64,000 nt of DNA from positions 3,267,080 through 3,331,079 of the forward strand of contig RQOL01000466.1 in the NCBI GenBank assembly GCA_013076295.1, read 5' to 3'. The position numbers were made by a program, and so were the translations under genes. The DNA is from Sanderia malayensis (lineage: Eukaryota; Cnidaria; Scyphozoa; Semaeostomeae; Pelagiidae). Numbering within the stretch: position 1 is the stretch's first letter; every line of letters starts with the position of its first letter. Positions 22,401 to 35,523 of the stretch are shown in pieces. The notes under the pieces were generated by a model that worked only from the letters and a program-made list of their open reading frames with translations, did not search any database and was not told the origin of the DNA.

Positions 22401-25400
22401 CAGTCTTGATTTCTATTGTACCCGTTATACGGAGGTGTTTTTGTAGCATGAAGCTTTTTCTCTGAAATATTAGTTGTGTGGAGATTCCACTGTATTTGTA
22501 TTTTTCATCAGTTGGAGATTTTAAGATGGTCTACACTTCCCACCGGGTTAAATTTATGATGAATTTTTATTTTCTCAGCAGTCTGTGGTGGATACTGACA
22601 ATTTATTTGTTGCGTCAGGCACAGTCCAACCTGTGAGTGTGACTTTAATCAATACAATACAGATATTCATTTTGCCAGTATCTTTCTCGTAATGAACCTC
22701 GTTCCGCCGGGAAGAGGCCATAGGCTGATTAATTGGTTTTCTTTTGTTAGTTATCTGCAATATCGAAAAAGTTGACAAGAATTCAGAATTACATGCTCAA
22801 AAGATATGATCATGATTTATTCTTACGGTTGCAACAACTTGATATTGCTCCACAATTGTATGGAATGTGAGTATGTTGTTCTAAATTACTTCATGTTTCT
22901 ATTGTTCAAAGAAACAATTATATTCTTTATATTACTTAGATATCAGTCACTTAGATAAAGTCTTTTTTTCGCTCTAATTTTACTCAATTTCCTCAAAATT
23001 TGAAGCAATTTTCTGCTTCCCCTCTTAGCATTGTGAAATTTAAAGTGCGATTTTCGACATTATGTTGAAATCTTGTATTAACTTCTACCGTTGATTTGAT
23101 TTTCTCAATGTCGTTAGCACTTTATGTATCCCATTAAATATTTATTTCCTTTGGATATGATTCTTTTAAATACAAATATCCGATGCTTTGATTTTTCTTA
23201 TTTTTTTTCAGACGTTGGATTCGTCTGCTGTTTGGAAGGGAATTCCCATTAACCACACTTCTTTCTCTTTGGGATGCAATGTTTGCTGATGGAATGAGTT
23301 TAGACTTTGCTGATTACATTTTTATTGCAATGCTTATTAGCATTCGTTCTTATCGTATGTTTTCATCTTTCCATCTTCATTTTTTTGGTTTTATTATATT
23401 TTTTCTTTATCTGTCCTCGTCTGCCTGTTGTGCAAATATATTTATTTGTTTATCTTACAGTTTTGAAGAACGACTACACATCTTGTTTATCCTTTCTAAT
23501 GAAATACCCGCCAACGATTGAAGCAAAAACAATTTTGAACAAAGCTTTGGCATTGAAACGGTCGAAGGTAATCAGACATTTCTTGCTATTTGCACTTGAC
23601 GGTGGAGTGTTACTTAAATGATTAACAGAGCATTGGAAGAGGAACTGTTGGGGGCTTTATGCTGTGATATATCTATAATTTGTATTATCAATAATGGAAA
23701 GATATTGAAAAGTTGACAAGGCAAATAAAACCTTCAATGGATTTCAGCACGACCCTGTTAGGGTTAGCGGTCGCGTTAGTTTTTACGCGACTTCCCTGCT
23801 CTTTATGAATCCCAAATCTTTCATGCAGATAAAATGTGCAATATGTTCTACTTGAATAAGATAAGCCCTGTATGTTAGGTACAACGTGAACGGAAAATGT
23901 TTAGCTAACATGCTATGCAAGCATTTACTAATGGTTCGTTACTTTCAGCTTAGTGACATTTTTGTTCATCGTGACATAGAATTGCAAGTCCTACACATTC
24001 TTTTTATTTTTTTTGTTTCTCTTTTCTCAATGCCTAAATTCTATATTTCAGTAGGCGTATAGTTAATTGTATCTCTATTTCTTTAAGCCACATTCCAACC
24101 AAGCAAAGAGAAACATGAAAGGCATGCAACATAAATCATCAAATCAAAAATATCTCATTCGTCAGCCAAGTGAATCTTTAACTCAAGAACAAAAGGTAAA
24201 CACTAATATTGTTAATAAAAACCACTACTCGTCGTTTAATTCATGCTGAAATCGACCTAATCCCTGTGCTTTTTTATTTTACCTTTATTTTATTACAACT
24301 TACTGGGTTTTGCACTTTCTTTCAATTGTATGATACTTTTTAGTTATATTTTATTTCATGATCTTTCAACTGCCATTACCTTTCTAACTTTCTTTTGCTT
24401 CATTATCTTTCTTCAACTTTACTTTACTACATCATCATATTTTACTTTATTTTATTTTCGGGCGTCCAGCATCTTATTTATTTATTTACTTTTTTATGTT
24501 TTGTGCCATTTATCAATTAATTGTGGATCATGCTTTTAGTTTGCTCAAGCTCTTGGCTCAAGCAAATTATCCAAAGCGCATCAGCAAATGAACAAGCAAA
24601 GTCAACAACAACAACAATCTGCAACTTGGTATGCTAACAGTGAAGGATTTAAAGATGATGAAATATCCTCTTCAACTGTAGGCATCCAAGAATCAAGCAG
24701 ATATCAACCAGGTTGGCATTTCATAAATACTTTCTTATTATTAACTTATTAGTCATTAGATTGATAATAAGCAACTTGAACGTATACGTTTCTTTTAAGA
24801 AAGTAGACTTTTCAAAATGAGGTCGTGCTTCTCTAAGCAAGGCCTCATTTCATTATGGAGTGGCTTAATTTTAAATTTACTCAAGTATTTTATTCAACTG
24901 ATTTAACATTTGTTTTTAGAAGCGTCCAGGACTCAGATATCTGATGCAAGAAAGCTTGGCAGACCATCACGTCCACAATCGAATAAACCGAATGTTGTGT
25001 CTCAAATATCCAGTGTACTTGGCAAGCATACTGCTGGGCTATCCAATGAAGTTTTATCAAAATTATCTGCACGAACAAGAAATCGTCCAAAGGATTCTAA
25101 TGTCTCACAACTAGAAGAGGTTAGTGAAATTACTATTTTTATTAGTTATATGGTCTCTATGGTAGAATTTGTATTTTTTTAAACTTCTGTCTATTGGCAT
25201 TATTTTTCCATGTTATTTGTTTCTTTTTACAGGATCATGAAAGATTGCAGAAGCAAGTTTGTGAATTACAATCAGATTTGGACAGACTGCAGTCTCTTTG
25301 CCTGTTTTGTGCTGGCAAAATGAATTCTTATGTTGGTAAGATTATTTTAAAGTCTGGAAGCATTTTGCTTTATCATGGGGTCCCAATTTCAGTTTTTATA

Positions 25401-26389
25401 TGGAGACTTGGTAATGTCAGTGGCTTAAGCCGTGAAAATTTGCTTGAAATTTTTTTATTTGTTAGCTTCGTCAAACATGGTGCAGATTTAATAGTTTCAG
25501 CCGTAGTAGGAGCTATCTCATCTGACTTTGTGTTTATTACAGGCTTTATTGATGCACGTGAATGTACGGGTACTACCAAGGAACATGCTGTTACAGTATC
25601 ATGTATCACTGGTTTGAAAGAGGTAATGCAATGCCATATATATATGCGTATTCAGGCAAGTAGTTGGAAATAAATAAGATTATAACTCAATTTCTTGTAT
25701 TTTAGGTTCGAGACATTTTAAAGAGTAGTATAGACTTGGAGAAGAGCAATGAATCTTACGAGAGGCGATTTTCATCTATAGACAAGAGTTTGTCAGTTGC
25801 TTTTGAAGGTGATGAAAAGAACGAGAAGCCAATTAGTGGACCTTTTGATGTTCCACTCTCCATATCAAACACTGGATCTTTTGAAGAGGCGACTGCTGAC
25901 GAAGAAATTATTGACCCAGAACCTGCTGATTCAGAAATGCCTCGTTATGAAGACGCGGCTTCAAATAATGCTGTCTCGAAAGAGCAGTTCGACTATCCCG
26001 GCTATGGCAGTAAGAATAACAATGCTGATAATGATAATTCAAGGGAGCAGAGTTTGACGAGCAGTAATTCTGAACGAAGTTTGTCTGAGTTAAGATCAGA
26101 TGCATCAACCCCATCTTTGTCATCTTCTCAGGATCAACCCACATTGGGAATTCAGCCAATTGATAGTCCAAGTGATTTTGAGAAGGAATTACTCTCCATT
26201 AAAAACAAGTATGGTAGTGATAAATCAAGATCCATTCCAATTTATGATAAAGAAAGTACTGTTCTAGAGGATATGCCAATGCATGGGTCCAGTTTTACAT
26301 CATCATCTACAAGAGCTGGTGATCATGATCCAAGCTCTTCTTCGCAATTTTTAGATCCCTTGTCTGCTTTAGAGCAACATTTCTCGTGA
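19457..26389 (+). CDS. TBC1D5: TBC1D5, Rab7 GTPase-activating protein linked to retromer and autophagy
   Basis: Twenty-one exons: 19457-19650, 19843-19888, 20060-20122, 20630-20719, 20862-20936, 21052-21119, 21210-21248, 21430-21493, 21621-21703, 21909-21959, 22243-22333, 22579-22632, 22751-22866, 23212-23354, 23461-23567, 24088-24195, 24540-24711, 24920-25119, 25233-25335, 25543-25622, 25706-26389. This gives 876 aa (human 795). The TBC domain carries the arginine finger in IVQDLERLYPE (R178) and the glutamine finger in YKQGM (Q213). The N-terminal DWQELF fits a W-x-x-L LC3-interacting motif, as in the human protein, and the DLHVNNPLSQ loop matches the human VPS29-contact insert. A C-terminal coiled coil (DHERLQKQV...) is conserved. 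In humans the protein inactivates Rab7 on late endosomes and binds retromer. A tandem CAGCAG acceptor at 22576-22581 could give one-residue variants. The start is uncertain (see the exon at 19020). Confidence 0.92.
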
Positions 26390-26999
26390 ATTTCAATTTT
26401 GCAACCTTTCTAATTACCTCTTTTCTACGAATTTTTTATTTTTGTCTTTGGAATGGGGGTTTCTACTCAGAATCCAACGGATATTGATCTGCACTCTAAC
26501 TGGTGATGATGTATTTCTAATTATTGAAATACAACATCTTCCGATTCAGGGTTTTGAATTTAAAAATTGAAATTATGCATGATGATTCGATAATGAATGT
26601 AAAATGAACGCAGAAATTAACGTTATTTAGCTAAGTGTGTTATAATTTTCTTCTATTTTTATTGATTTCCTCAGATTTGAATAATTATAGCGGGGATAGA
26701 TTTTGAGAATATGGCCCAATTTCAGTACAGGAATGTCAACAATGATTAATGAATCATTTTTCAAAAATTACGACCTTTCTACTTTCATCTTTTATTTTTA
26801 CTGATCGCCCTCCGTCACGGATAGGTGAGAAATATGAGTAGGGAGTCGTAGGGCTCAACGTTAAAAATGTGTCTTCTGGGAAAGTGGTGCAGAGTAACGC
26901 ATGTGCATATCAGAGTGGTGGGGTGGACGTGTTGTGTTGTCATCTCTCTGTCTTGTGTGAAGCGCCAATGTTTGAAGTCTCGGAAGTACAATAACTACT
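26390..26999. other. TBC1D5 3' UTR and NEMP upstream region
   Basis: The first half is AT-rich and fits a 3' UTR. The part near 26800-26990 is G+C-richer and probably holds the NEMP promoter and 5' UTR. No extra gene is seen. Confidence 0.4.
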
Positions 27000-29975
27000 A
27001 TGGAAAAGATTATCTCTGCCATGTTTTCATTATTTTTATTATTGCTTTTTAATATTTTAACAACTTGCCATACACTTGCTCCAAATATTGGTAAGTTTTG
27101 ATGCTAATATTGTTAATTTACGGGATAGATGCAATTTATGGGGATTTGGCGAAGTTTAGGAAAGGAATGGGCCTGGATTAAAAAATTCATTTGACAGGCT
27201 TGACTTTCAGCGAAGTGTGGACTTAACATAAATACCTTAAATATCTAGGTTTTATAAAATTGCTCATAACTTGTATTGTATAGATGTAATGATTATATTA
27301 GTATGTTTTTACAATAATATTTTGACAGGAAAATTTTGCAGTCCCTTGCTAAAATGTAATGATTTTGAAGATCTGAGAAATGAGACATGTACATTCAAAG
27401 GTAGACGCATTGGGATTCATAATGTATTTAGCAGCATTGAAATAAGCATTGAATCTTCAGAAAATTTCATCATTGCTCAACACAGCGAGTAAGTTTGCTT
27501 AATAATTTTACTCAATATTTCATTTCTAGAAAAAATTCTAGAAACTCGTCAAGATATTTGAGTTTGTTTTATAGCTCAAGACAGCTCTTAAAGATCATGG
27601 AGTCAAAAGAAAAAACATTTCTTGGTAGACTGGTGTCAAACTTTGGTGGTTTATTTCTTCGTGGATTTGATGAATCAAAAAATTTCTCTCATCTACAATT
27701 GTCACCATTTAGAAGAGTCCACATTGGTTTTCTATTTGATTCATTTGATCCCAGATCACCCCCCATCATTAATATTTATTGTGATGAAACATGTGGGTTC
27801 ACTTCTTCTTTATTATTTATTTTTATGGCACTTATTCTCCTTGTTTTCATTTTTTTGCATTATTGTAAAATATTTGATGTTAAAGAGTATCAATTGCATC
27901 CATGACATTACAAATTATTTTTAAATTTTATTTTTAGTATTGGATAAAAAACTTGTAGCTTTTTTCATATTTGGAATCATACTGTTTTTCTTTGCGGAAA
28001 CTTTTAGTAGGTAGGTAATTTTTCATGTTTTGCAATGCTTACTTTCCAATTTCATTTCATATTTAACTTCTGTTGCAACATCAATGTTAAGATGTATTTT
28101 TTTTGCTTTTCATTGCAGGCATATGCTATTTTTCTATGCTTCTGGTCTTACTCTTGGTTTGCTAATGTCATGGATGTTCGTGTTAATTCTCATTCTTAAA
28201 CTCATTCCTTACAAAGTAAGCCATGCATTAGCAAATTTATGTCATAATAACAATATGCAAGACATTTTTGTTCCTTCTTCAAAAACTCTTGACATATTTT
28301 CAATTCCCTTTGATTTTTCCTCTGCCACTGGTCAACAAGTTATGTTATTTTATTTATTTGTTAAGCTGGCTTGTTTTCTTTTATAACAGAAATCCTTTTT
28401 CTTTGCTTTTGCTGCTGGTGGAACAAGTTTGGGACTATATCTTACTCAAACCCTACTCATGAATTTGCAATTCTATGCCCAATATCATGCTTACTGGCTG
28501 CTTTGCTACACTGGAATAGTTAGTAAGTAGACTTACCGTTTCAAGTTTTTCGTATGCTGAAAAACTCCCTTTATTTCTTGTATTTTTCTTTTTGCATTCT
28601 TCCATTTAGTACTTATTTCTAAATATTATGGAAAGAGGAACATTAAATTTGATGAGCCCAATTGTAAGAAAGCTTCCCAGTATAATGAACATAACCCTTT
28701 GTCTTTAAGCCACTTCATAATTAGCTTCATAGTATGTTGAGTAATCAAATTAATCTGGAGCAAAGGCATGCATTAATTCAAAATCAAGGGAGGAAAAAAG
28801 ATGTTTGGCATGTCAAAGAATTCAACTTAAATTAGCGTTAAATGTTGTATATATTCCTCAATTAATCTTTTTCTTCCTCTGTAGGTTTGCTAACATTTGC
28901 TGTTCTGTATTACAAAGGACCTCCAAAAAATACAAGAACCTTGAATCTGATCAAATGGTCATTGCAAATACTTGGTCTGATGTGTATTTTCAACAGTACT
29001 TGGGCATTAGAAGTGGCAGTAACAAGTGTTGTGTTGACCATTACACTCTATTTCACTGCTCAACATGTAGACATATCAAATCTTTCAAAAACAAAACTTA
29101 GACGTTTGTAAGTATATCAACGTACTATACTCTTATATTCTCACACTTCTTCAAAACTAATAATAAGTCCACGGCATCTCGATCATCTCAATTTCCCCCC
29201 ATGCGTACCTTATCGACTCTTTTTACGCCCACCCTGAATGGTGTTAATTTTCTTTACGTGGCGAAAAAAGGGCCAAGAACAAGAAGCAAATCGCATTCCG
29301 ACTGTATATTTAATCGGTGCAATTTGCTTTCTTCAAAGGTTGCATCGACTCATGGGACGAAGAATTTATCCGCAAAAACGAAAACTTTTGACAGAAGATG
29401 AGTATCGGGAACAAGCTGAAAGAGAAACAAAAAAGGCGTTACAAGAATTACGTGGATATTGCTCCAGTCCTGATTGCAATTCATGGAAAGTCGTATCAAG
29501 GCTAAAAGATCCCAAAAAGTATGCTCCTTTAATGCCATCTTTATTTTTTACTTTTTTCTAGTGTTCCCAATTTCCATTTTACTTCAAACTTCCTTGTATT
29601 TTGCTATTTATATTTTCTGATGATAACCCATTACCTAATAATATTACTCCTTGTTTTATGCTATCTTTTCCTTTACTCCATTTTTATCCGTTTATGTTTC
29701 CTTGTTGTTTAATATAGCCTTTTCTAACCTTTGTTAATGTTTAATATTGTTATCCTCTCAGATTTGCTTCGTTCGTTCAAAGTGGTGAAATTTTTCAACA
29801 AGATGAGCTTGACGAATATGATAAATTTGACGCAGATGAAGATGACTCGTGGCTCAGTACTGATGACGAAAGCGGCCAACAACAACAACCAGAGAGTACG
29901 GTTAACAAATCGAGTATCCTTGGCCAGAGTTTCCAATTATCAGACGATGGCAGTATCGATCTTGATTTTATTTAG
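27000..29975 (+). CDS. NEMP1: NEMP1/NEMP2, nuclear envelope integral membrane protein
   Basis: Nine exons: 27000-27090, 27329-27488, 27575-27792, 27938-28010, 28119-28215, 28390-28522, 28885-29107, 29339-29518, 29762-29975. This gives 462 aa (human NEMP1 444). The protein opens with a signal peptide (MFSLFLLLLFNIL). A lumenal domain with several cysteines follows, then a block of about five membrane segments from residue ~160 to ~325. The conserved nucleoplasmic tail contains RLLTEDEYREQAERETKKAL and YCSSPDCNSWKVVSRL, which is diagnostic for NEMP. Family members sit in the inner nuclear membrane, stiffen the envelope and are needed for fertility. The tail ends in an acidic region. The exon 3 donor (ACAT|GTGGGT) is weak and is the least certain junction. 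Confidence 0.9.
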
Positions 29976-30911
29976 GAGACTTTCACATCTTATCAAAGTC
30001 GCCAGGAACAAGACAAGACAGACGTATGGTAGGATCTACAAATTTATTTCTTATCAGTACATACACTTGTGTCTAACACTTTGGTTCCCTCGCGACAACA
30101 AAGGAGTTTGGGAACAAATGTTTAAGCTATGTGACATATTTTACGAATCATTTGTTCCCTTGGATCTTCACCACAACTGGTAAATTATCTTTGGTGACGT
30201 TGTCTATTATTGACTGCCCCTTTTTGATAAAATCTCAAAGCCATGTTCTTCATCTGTGTTTCGCACTGAACCTCACGAATTAAATTATTTAAAGGCAGAT
30301 AAGACAAAAGGAAACCTTTTAGCTAGTTTTTTTATTGCGTACTTTTCGTTCTTTTACTGTCTATAGAGTTATAATTAACAATAAGTTTTTTCATCGACAA
30401 GTCAAAATACAACAACATAACGGCTACAGATAGCAACAACATAAACAAAATTATTTACACTGGGTATAAATGAATGCAAGAAAGCGTTTGAGTGAGTTAT
30501 TAAGTTGAATAAATTGACAATTTTGCTAAGATTCATGGTACCTGCAGTGTAGTCGCCTTGATTGACAAATAAAATAGTGAAATGTGTTGATAACAAAGCC
30601 ATACGTAGTCCTGAATGTACTCGCAAGTGATATATTCAAAACACATTTCAAATCAAGTTCTCGAATAATTGATGCAACAATTTGCATTTGGGTCAGGATC
30701 AGTTCTAATTTCTTTGAGGATTTTATTCTACGAGTTGATAGGATTAATTGGGAAATAAAATATCGAATTATGGCCACGGCCATCACAATCACCAATCTAA
30801 CCTGCCTTCCACGATATTTATGTATACAAGTAAAATACAAAACCGCAACCTAACTATGACCAAGATATTTAAGACACTGACCTATTATTTACGATGAAGC
30901 AAATTCGATAA
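29976..30911. other. Convergent 3' region between NEMP and KANSL1
   Basis: The two genes point at each other, so both 3' UTRs fall here. Short open frames on both strands (up to 104 codons) have no recognisable content. An AATAAA word occurs near 30567 on the plus strand. Confidence 0.4.
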
Positions 30912-33900
30912 TTATTTCTTAGCAAGCTTAAGGACAATTCCTTTCTTGGCACCACTTCCTCCCACTCCGCCCGTCTCTTCAACTGTGGAGGATGATTTAA
31001 CTGTCCATTTCTCATCAACCTCGTTGTCACACGACGGCGAGATGTCTCTCATTTGAATGTCCATATCACGCGAATCTTCATCATGCCCAATCGATTGCAT
31101 TTCTACGTCATGATTATGATGCTCTGCTAAAGCAGTGTTGTTGTTGTTATTGGCTAGTGACGTAATACCAGGCTCTGTGATCAGTTGTGGCAGAGCTTGA
31201 TGTGGATTAAGCAATTGATTTTCATCTGCACCACCCAAAGGGAAAACTCGTTTAGTCCACCCCGTCGCTTTGTATTCCTCTTGTTGCAGAACGAGATTGG
31301 CGAAACTGTTCTGTCGACTCATTTTTGCGGATAGAGGAGTTGCAAGAATGAACTCGCTCGGTGTGCTAGCGAAACTGCTGTTTGAATTGTCCGGGTGTTG
31401 TGGTGAGTAGGGTTCTGGCGTGTTGCATTCAGAGCTCTTTCTTGATGAACGTGATCTTCGTAGTGGTAGTTGGAAATACGATGTAAATCGTTTGTGTTCA
31501 GTCACTTCACAGTTGCTATGTCTACGTGCATATGCAAAATCACTTGTGTCTTCCTGCAATGAAAGGGACACAAAAGGTTTCTTATTCCATTTCAAATAAA
31601 ACGTTGATCTGTGTCATCCAAGGGATGTGTTAATGGGCTTTGAAAGCTTTCCCCTTTAAAATATCTAAACATGAACAGTAATGAAACCATGAAAATGTAC
31701 CTCCAATTCATCTCTATTATTTTCATCATTTTGCGAGTCACTGTTTAATGGTCTCCATCCTGGTGTTTGGATCTCTTTGTATTGTGGTTTCTCAAGACGT
31801 GTTGAGAAGATATGGAATATGGGATCACTATATTATTAATATCATATTCACTACTTGGTCTGTTTTTCTTTTTGCCCAGTTGCAACAGTGTTGGAGATGG
31901 ATAGCTTGCAGATAGAAATTGACTTTCAACCACTGGTGTAGATGGTCTTGATTCACCACTGCCACTACCACTTGGTGCTCGAAGACTGTTTGCTCTTTTC
32001 TGTAGTTGTGAAGCTTTAAAAACAAATAGCAAAGAATGAAGTCAACTACATTTATAACCTTGATGTGTTTTTTTTTTCAACCAAACATGCCACCTGCAGT
32101 TAAACCTGTTGAAGCAAAGCCGGCTGTTTGCAGAGGCCATTTATATTCCAACCATAAAACATAGCATGTGTTATTTTTGGACCAAAAGAAAAGGATGGTG
32201 CTTCAAACTTGTGTCACATTAATTGCCCTTCAATTCGTATCCTTCAAGTGCTGATAATACAGCACAAGGTTGTGTATCCATGTATTTTAATAATCATACC
32301 TGCACTAAGAGTTGCTATTCTTTTCTTTGCCTGCGGACTTTCCTCAAATTCTGAATCATCACCTCCATTCTTGGACACCCTTTTTGAGCGCTTTCTTTCC
32401 AACCTAATTTTGGCAGCACCTTAACAGCAAGAAAAATAAAAGTCAAAACTTTGATGACTGAAACAGTTATAGACATCTGAAAATAAAACTTAACAACACA
32501 CCTGCATTCTTTGAATTTCATTAATAATAATAATAATAAGAAAAAGATTCAAATTTTCTACCTGCAGAATCAGCAGTTGTTGATGCAAGTTTTGCAATTG
32601 AATGTTTTCTATTTGACACTGCTTTTTGCTCAGATACCAATGATCTGTGCAGATAAAATGTAAACAATCAAAATAATGCTGTTCATAATATTAATTGCTG
32701 CAATTATCAGTAATTGATTGATAACAATTTGATTGCTTACTCTTTAGTTGATGAAGCTGGCAATAGATTCTTTCTACCACTGTATATTTTATCTTTCTTA
32801 AGTGTTGATTCAAGCAAATGTGGAAGCAGGACATCTACAAAAACAATCATTTCACCATCAGCCACCAATCACATAGATACACAAACACAGATTTACTGCA
32901 GCAATAATATATAATAATACACACCATATTTTGCTGACAACTGTTCATGATAGTTGTGATCTAAATTAACAGCTGGTATGTTTGCATTGCTTCTACCTGA
33001 TGATTTTTGGCATTGCTTACAAGGAAATACAGATGGCAGATTAGGACATTGTGATTGCTCCACAGAAACACTGTTTGTCTTTCTTTTCACATATTTATGT
33101 TTTGGCAATTGAGTCATCGGCAAGGTTCTTGCACCAGAAATTTTCTCATATTTAATCTCATTTATTGACTGTCCAGAAAGATCTCTTGCAAGCCCATTCC
33201 TATGTCCTTGTAGCTTGGCAAATATGTTATTCTGTACACCATCACCATCCAAATCATTTTTAGCAAACATTTCATCATCTCCATGTTTATGACTCTCTGT
33301 TGTTGGTGTAACTATTGGCTGTTTCTTTTCTTCAAGAAGAAGATGCTTTCTTGATGACTTCACATGTTGATAGAAGTCTCCATATCTTTTTATCTTGTGA
33401 CTTAGGTCTGCTATTTGAGCTTGTATCCATGTGCACATTGAACCAATCTTTACTCTGTCCTTTAACCATATGTCATCAACTCTCTTCCTCTTACTGACAA
33501 TAAAAACAACAAATTGTCAATCGTTATTACAGCACTATTTTTTCCCATTTTCTGTAACTTCTAAAAATTTAATCTCGTCACTGAAATACTATCAAATACT
33601 TTCATACTTAGTTAGAATGGAGAAAACGATGCAATAAATATACTTGTACAAAAACAATAACTCAGACATGAAAACTCTAAAAATATCAAGGGGTTTAGCT
33701 TCTTGTTTCAAATTTATGAAGGTATGTTAGTCAAATATAAATAAAAGGTTTGTATTGAATCTGGAAACCAAAAATTGCATATCATCATTCTGAGCAACTA
33801 AAATCTTTTTCTTCCTTGTTTAACATTTTCTGATTTTCCTATTGCTAGGTCTGTTTTCTTTGAGAAGAACTCTAAGTCTGTACATAAACAACTTTGAAAA

Positions 33901-35523
33901 TTGAATGGATTCACCAGGCATTAGGTAGCTTGCAGAAAACTGATTGGCTAATAACATAGGAGGTAAGAGTTATTCTAGCAAATGTTATGACAGCACATAA
34001 ATAAATGTTATGATTCTACTTCCTTGAAAACTTTTTGAAACAGGAATTGAGTTGTGTGATGATGATAGTATTATTTGAGAATTTGACTCAGGAATTATTT
34101 GTTGTTGACATGACACAGTATGAACAATCATACTATTGTGAAATATATTCTCATTGGAGCTATTTTGGCATGTGTGGGGTTTCTGTCGAAAGGGGGCTTG
34201 CTTTCAAAGATTAAACTGGAAGAATTTCTTTTATTTTGAGTTATAATGTGATTTCAAAGGATCAACCCCATGGGTCCAAAGTCTGTCTCAAAGTTGCCTA
34301 TGATGTTGAATAAAAACATGTCCATAACAGCACACAATAATTCCTTATTATATAGCTAAAAAATGTGAAAGTTGTTGAATTATATTTATGTTTGAGAATC
34401 ACTAATAAACAATTTACCTTTTCTGGCCTTGTTTATTATCAAATGGTGAAAAAATTGATGATTCAAAATCGTCATCAATATCTGATTCAGGGTCAGTTGC
34501 CTCAGGATCATTTAGACTTGTTAGCTCTTCAATTTGTGTTGCTAGAGTTCCAAAGATTTGCTTTTTGCTTTCTAGCGATACGCAATGTTCAAACTTCCCT
34601 TCATTTGGAGGCGTTGTCAATGCAAGCAAATTCTGCTGACCCTTCACAAAGCACGTGGACATGGGTGAGTCATTCTCATTTGTTTTCAAAATATTTACAA
34701 GTCGACTTGGTTGCCGGATAGCAGTCGAAGTTGATGAAGATGAGCTGGGAAGACATCTTTTTGATTTCGTAGGAAACTGTTGTTTATCTGTGGAATTGAG
34801 ACCGTTATTTTTTGACGTGATCTCGGTGTCGTTGTGTTTCTGTCGCAGGTCATTTGATATTCTCAGAGTGTAATCCATCAATTGGGCCTGTTTCTTTACA
34901 TGTGTTATCAAACGATTCGCTTGAAAATCTCGCAATTTCTCTCGAAGTGATCTAGCACGATGGTCTAAAGACTGCAATTTCGAGCTGGTTTTAATCGATT
35001 TGTTTCGCAAAACCGCATATGATGTTGATAATTCTTCAGTTTTAGATTGTTGGTTTCTAAAAGATTCCTCATTCGCGCCGTCTGTTTCCTTTTGAAGAGC
35101 ACATGTCGCGGAGGCTGAACTCTCCAACTCATTTCTGCCGTGACTTCTGTTTTGTGTTTCACAATTGATTGAACTTGATGCTGCGATTATGTCACTATGT
35201 TGATCGTTCATGCTTTCGTTTGAATTTCTATTCAGGTTTACTTGGCTTTCCTTCTCAAGAATGTGATTTTCCGGACTGCTATTTGTAGCTTTTACTGAAT
35301 GACCGCCGCGGCCAACACTGCTGGTTGTAAATTTCGCTTTTATCGAAAAGGCTGTATTTATGTCCTTTTCCACGGTTTCTCGACTGCTTGCTAGGTTACT
35401 AATATTATCGAGAATTTTAGAGTTGAAATAGGTTAATTTTCTATCAGAACTTTGCGATACCTTCGCATCTGCATCCATCAAAGCGGGCGCCATGAATATC
35501 TGAAATTCGCGAGCGCCATGCAC
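30912..35523 (-). CDS. KANSL1: KANSL1, scaffold of the NSL (MOF/KAT8) histone acetyltransferase complex
   Basis: Seven exons: 34418-35523, 32925-33493, 32741-32834, 32562-32644, 32300-32419, 31701-32013, 30912-31553, giving about 975 aa (human 1105). The N-terminal half is Ser/Asn-rich, with a coiled-coil block (LDHRARSLREKLRDF). Exon 2 has the WIQAQIADL segment. The C-terminal PEHE domain is clear: EYDINNIVIP, RLEKPQYKEIQTPGWR, SDFAYARRHSNCE, and further on WTKRVFPL. The NSL complex acetylates H4K16 at promoters. Two PEHE segments in exon 6 are in different frames: one base is missing at about 31790-31815, and exon phases before and after agree only if it is restored. This could be an assembly error, a real null allele or frameshifting. 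The start may instead be the internal ATG at 35493. Confidence 0.88.

Noticed and set aside
31780..31800. An 8-nt GT...AG stretch that would repair the KANSL1 frame if spliced out
   Set aside because: Far too short for a spliceosomal intron, and it would delete conserved residues. A missing base explains the data better.
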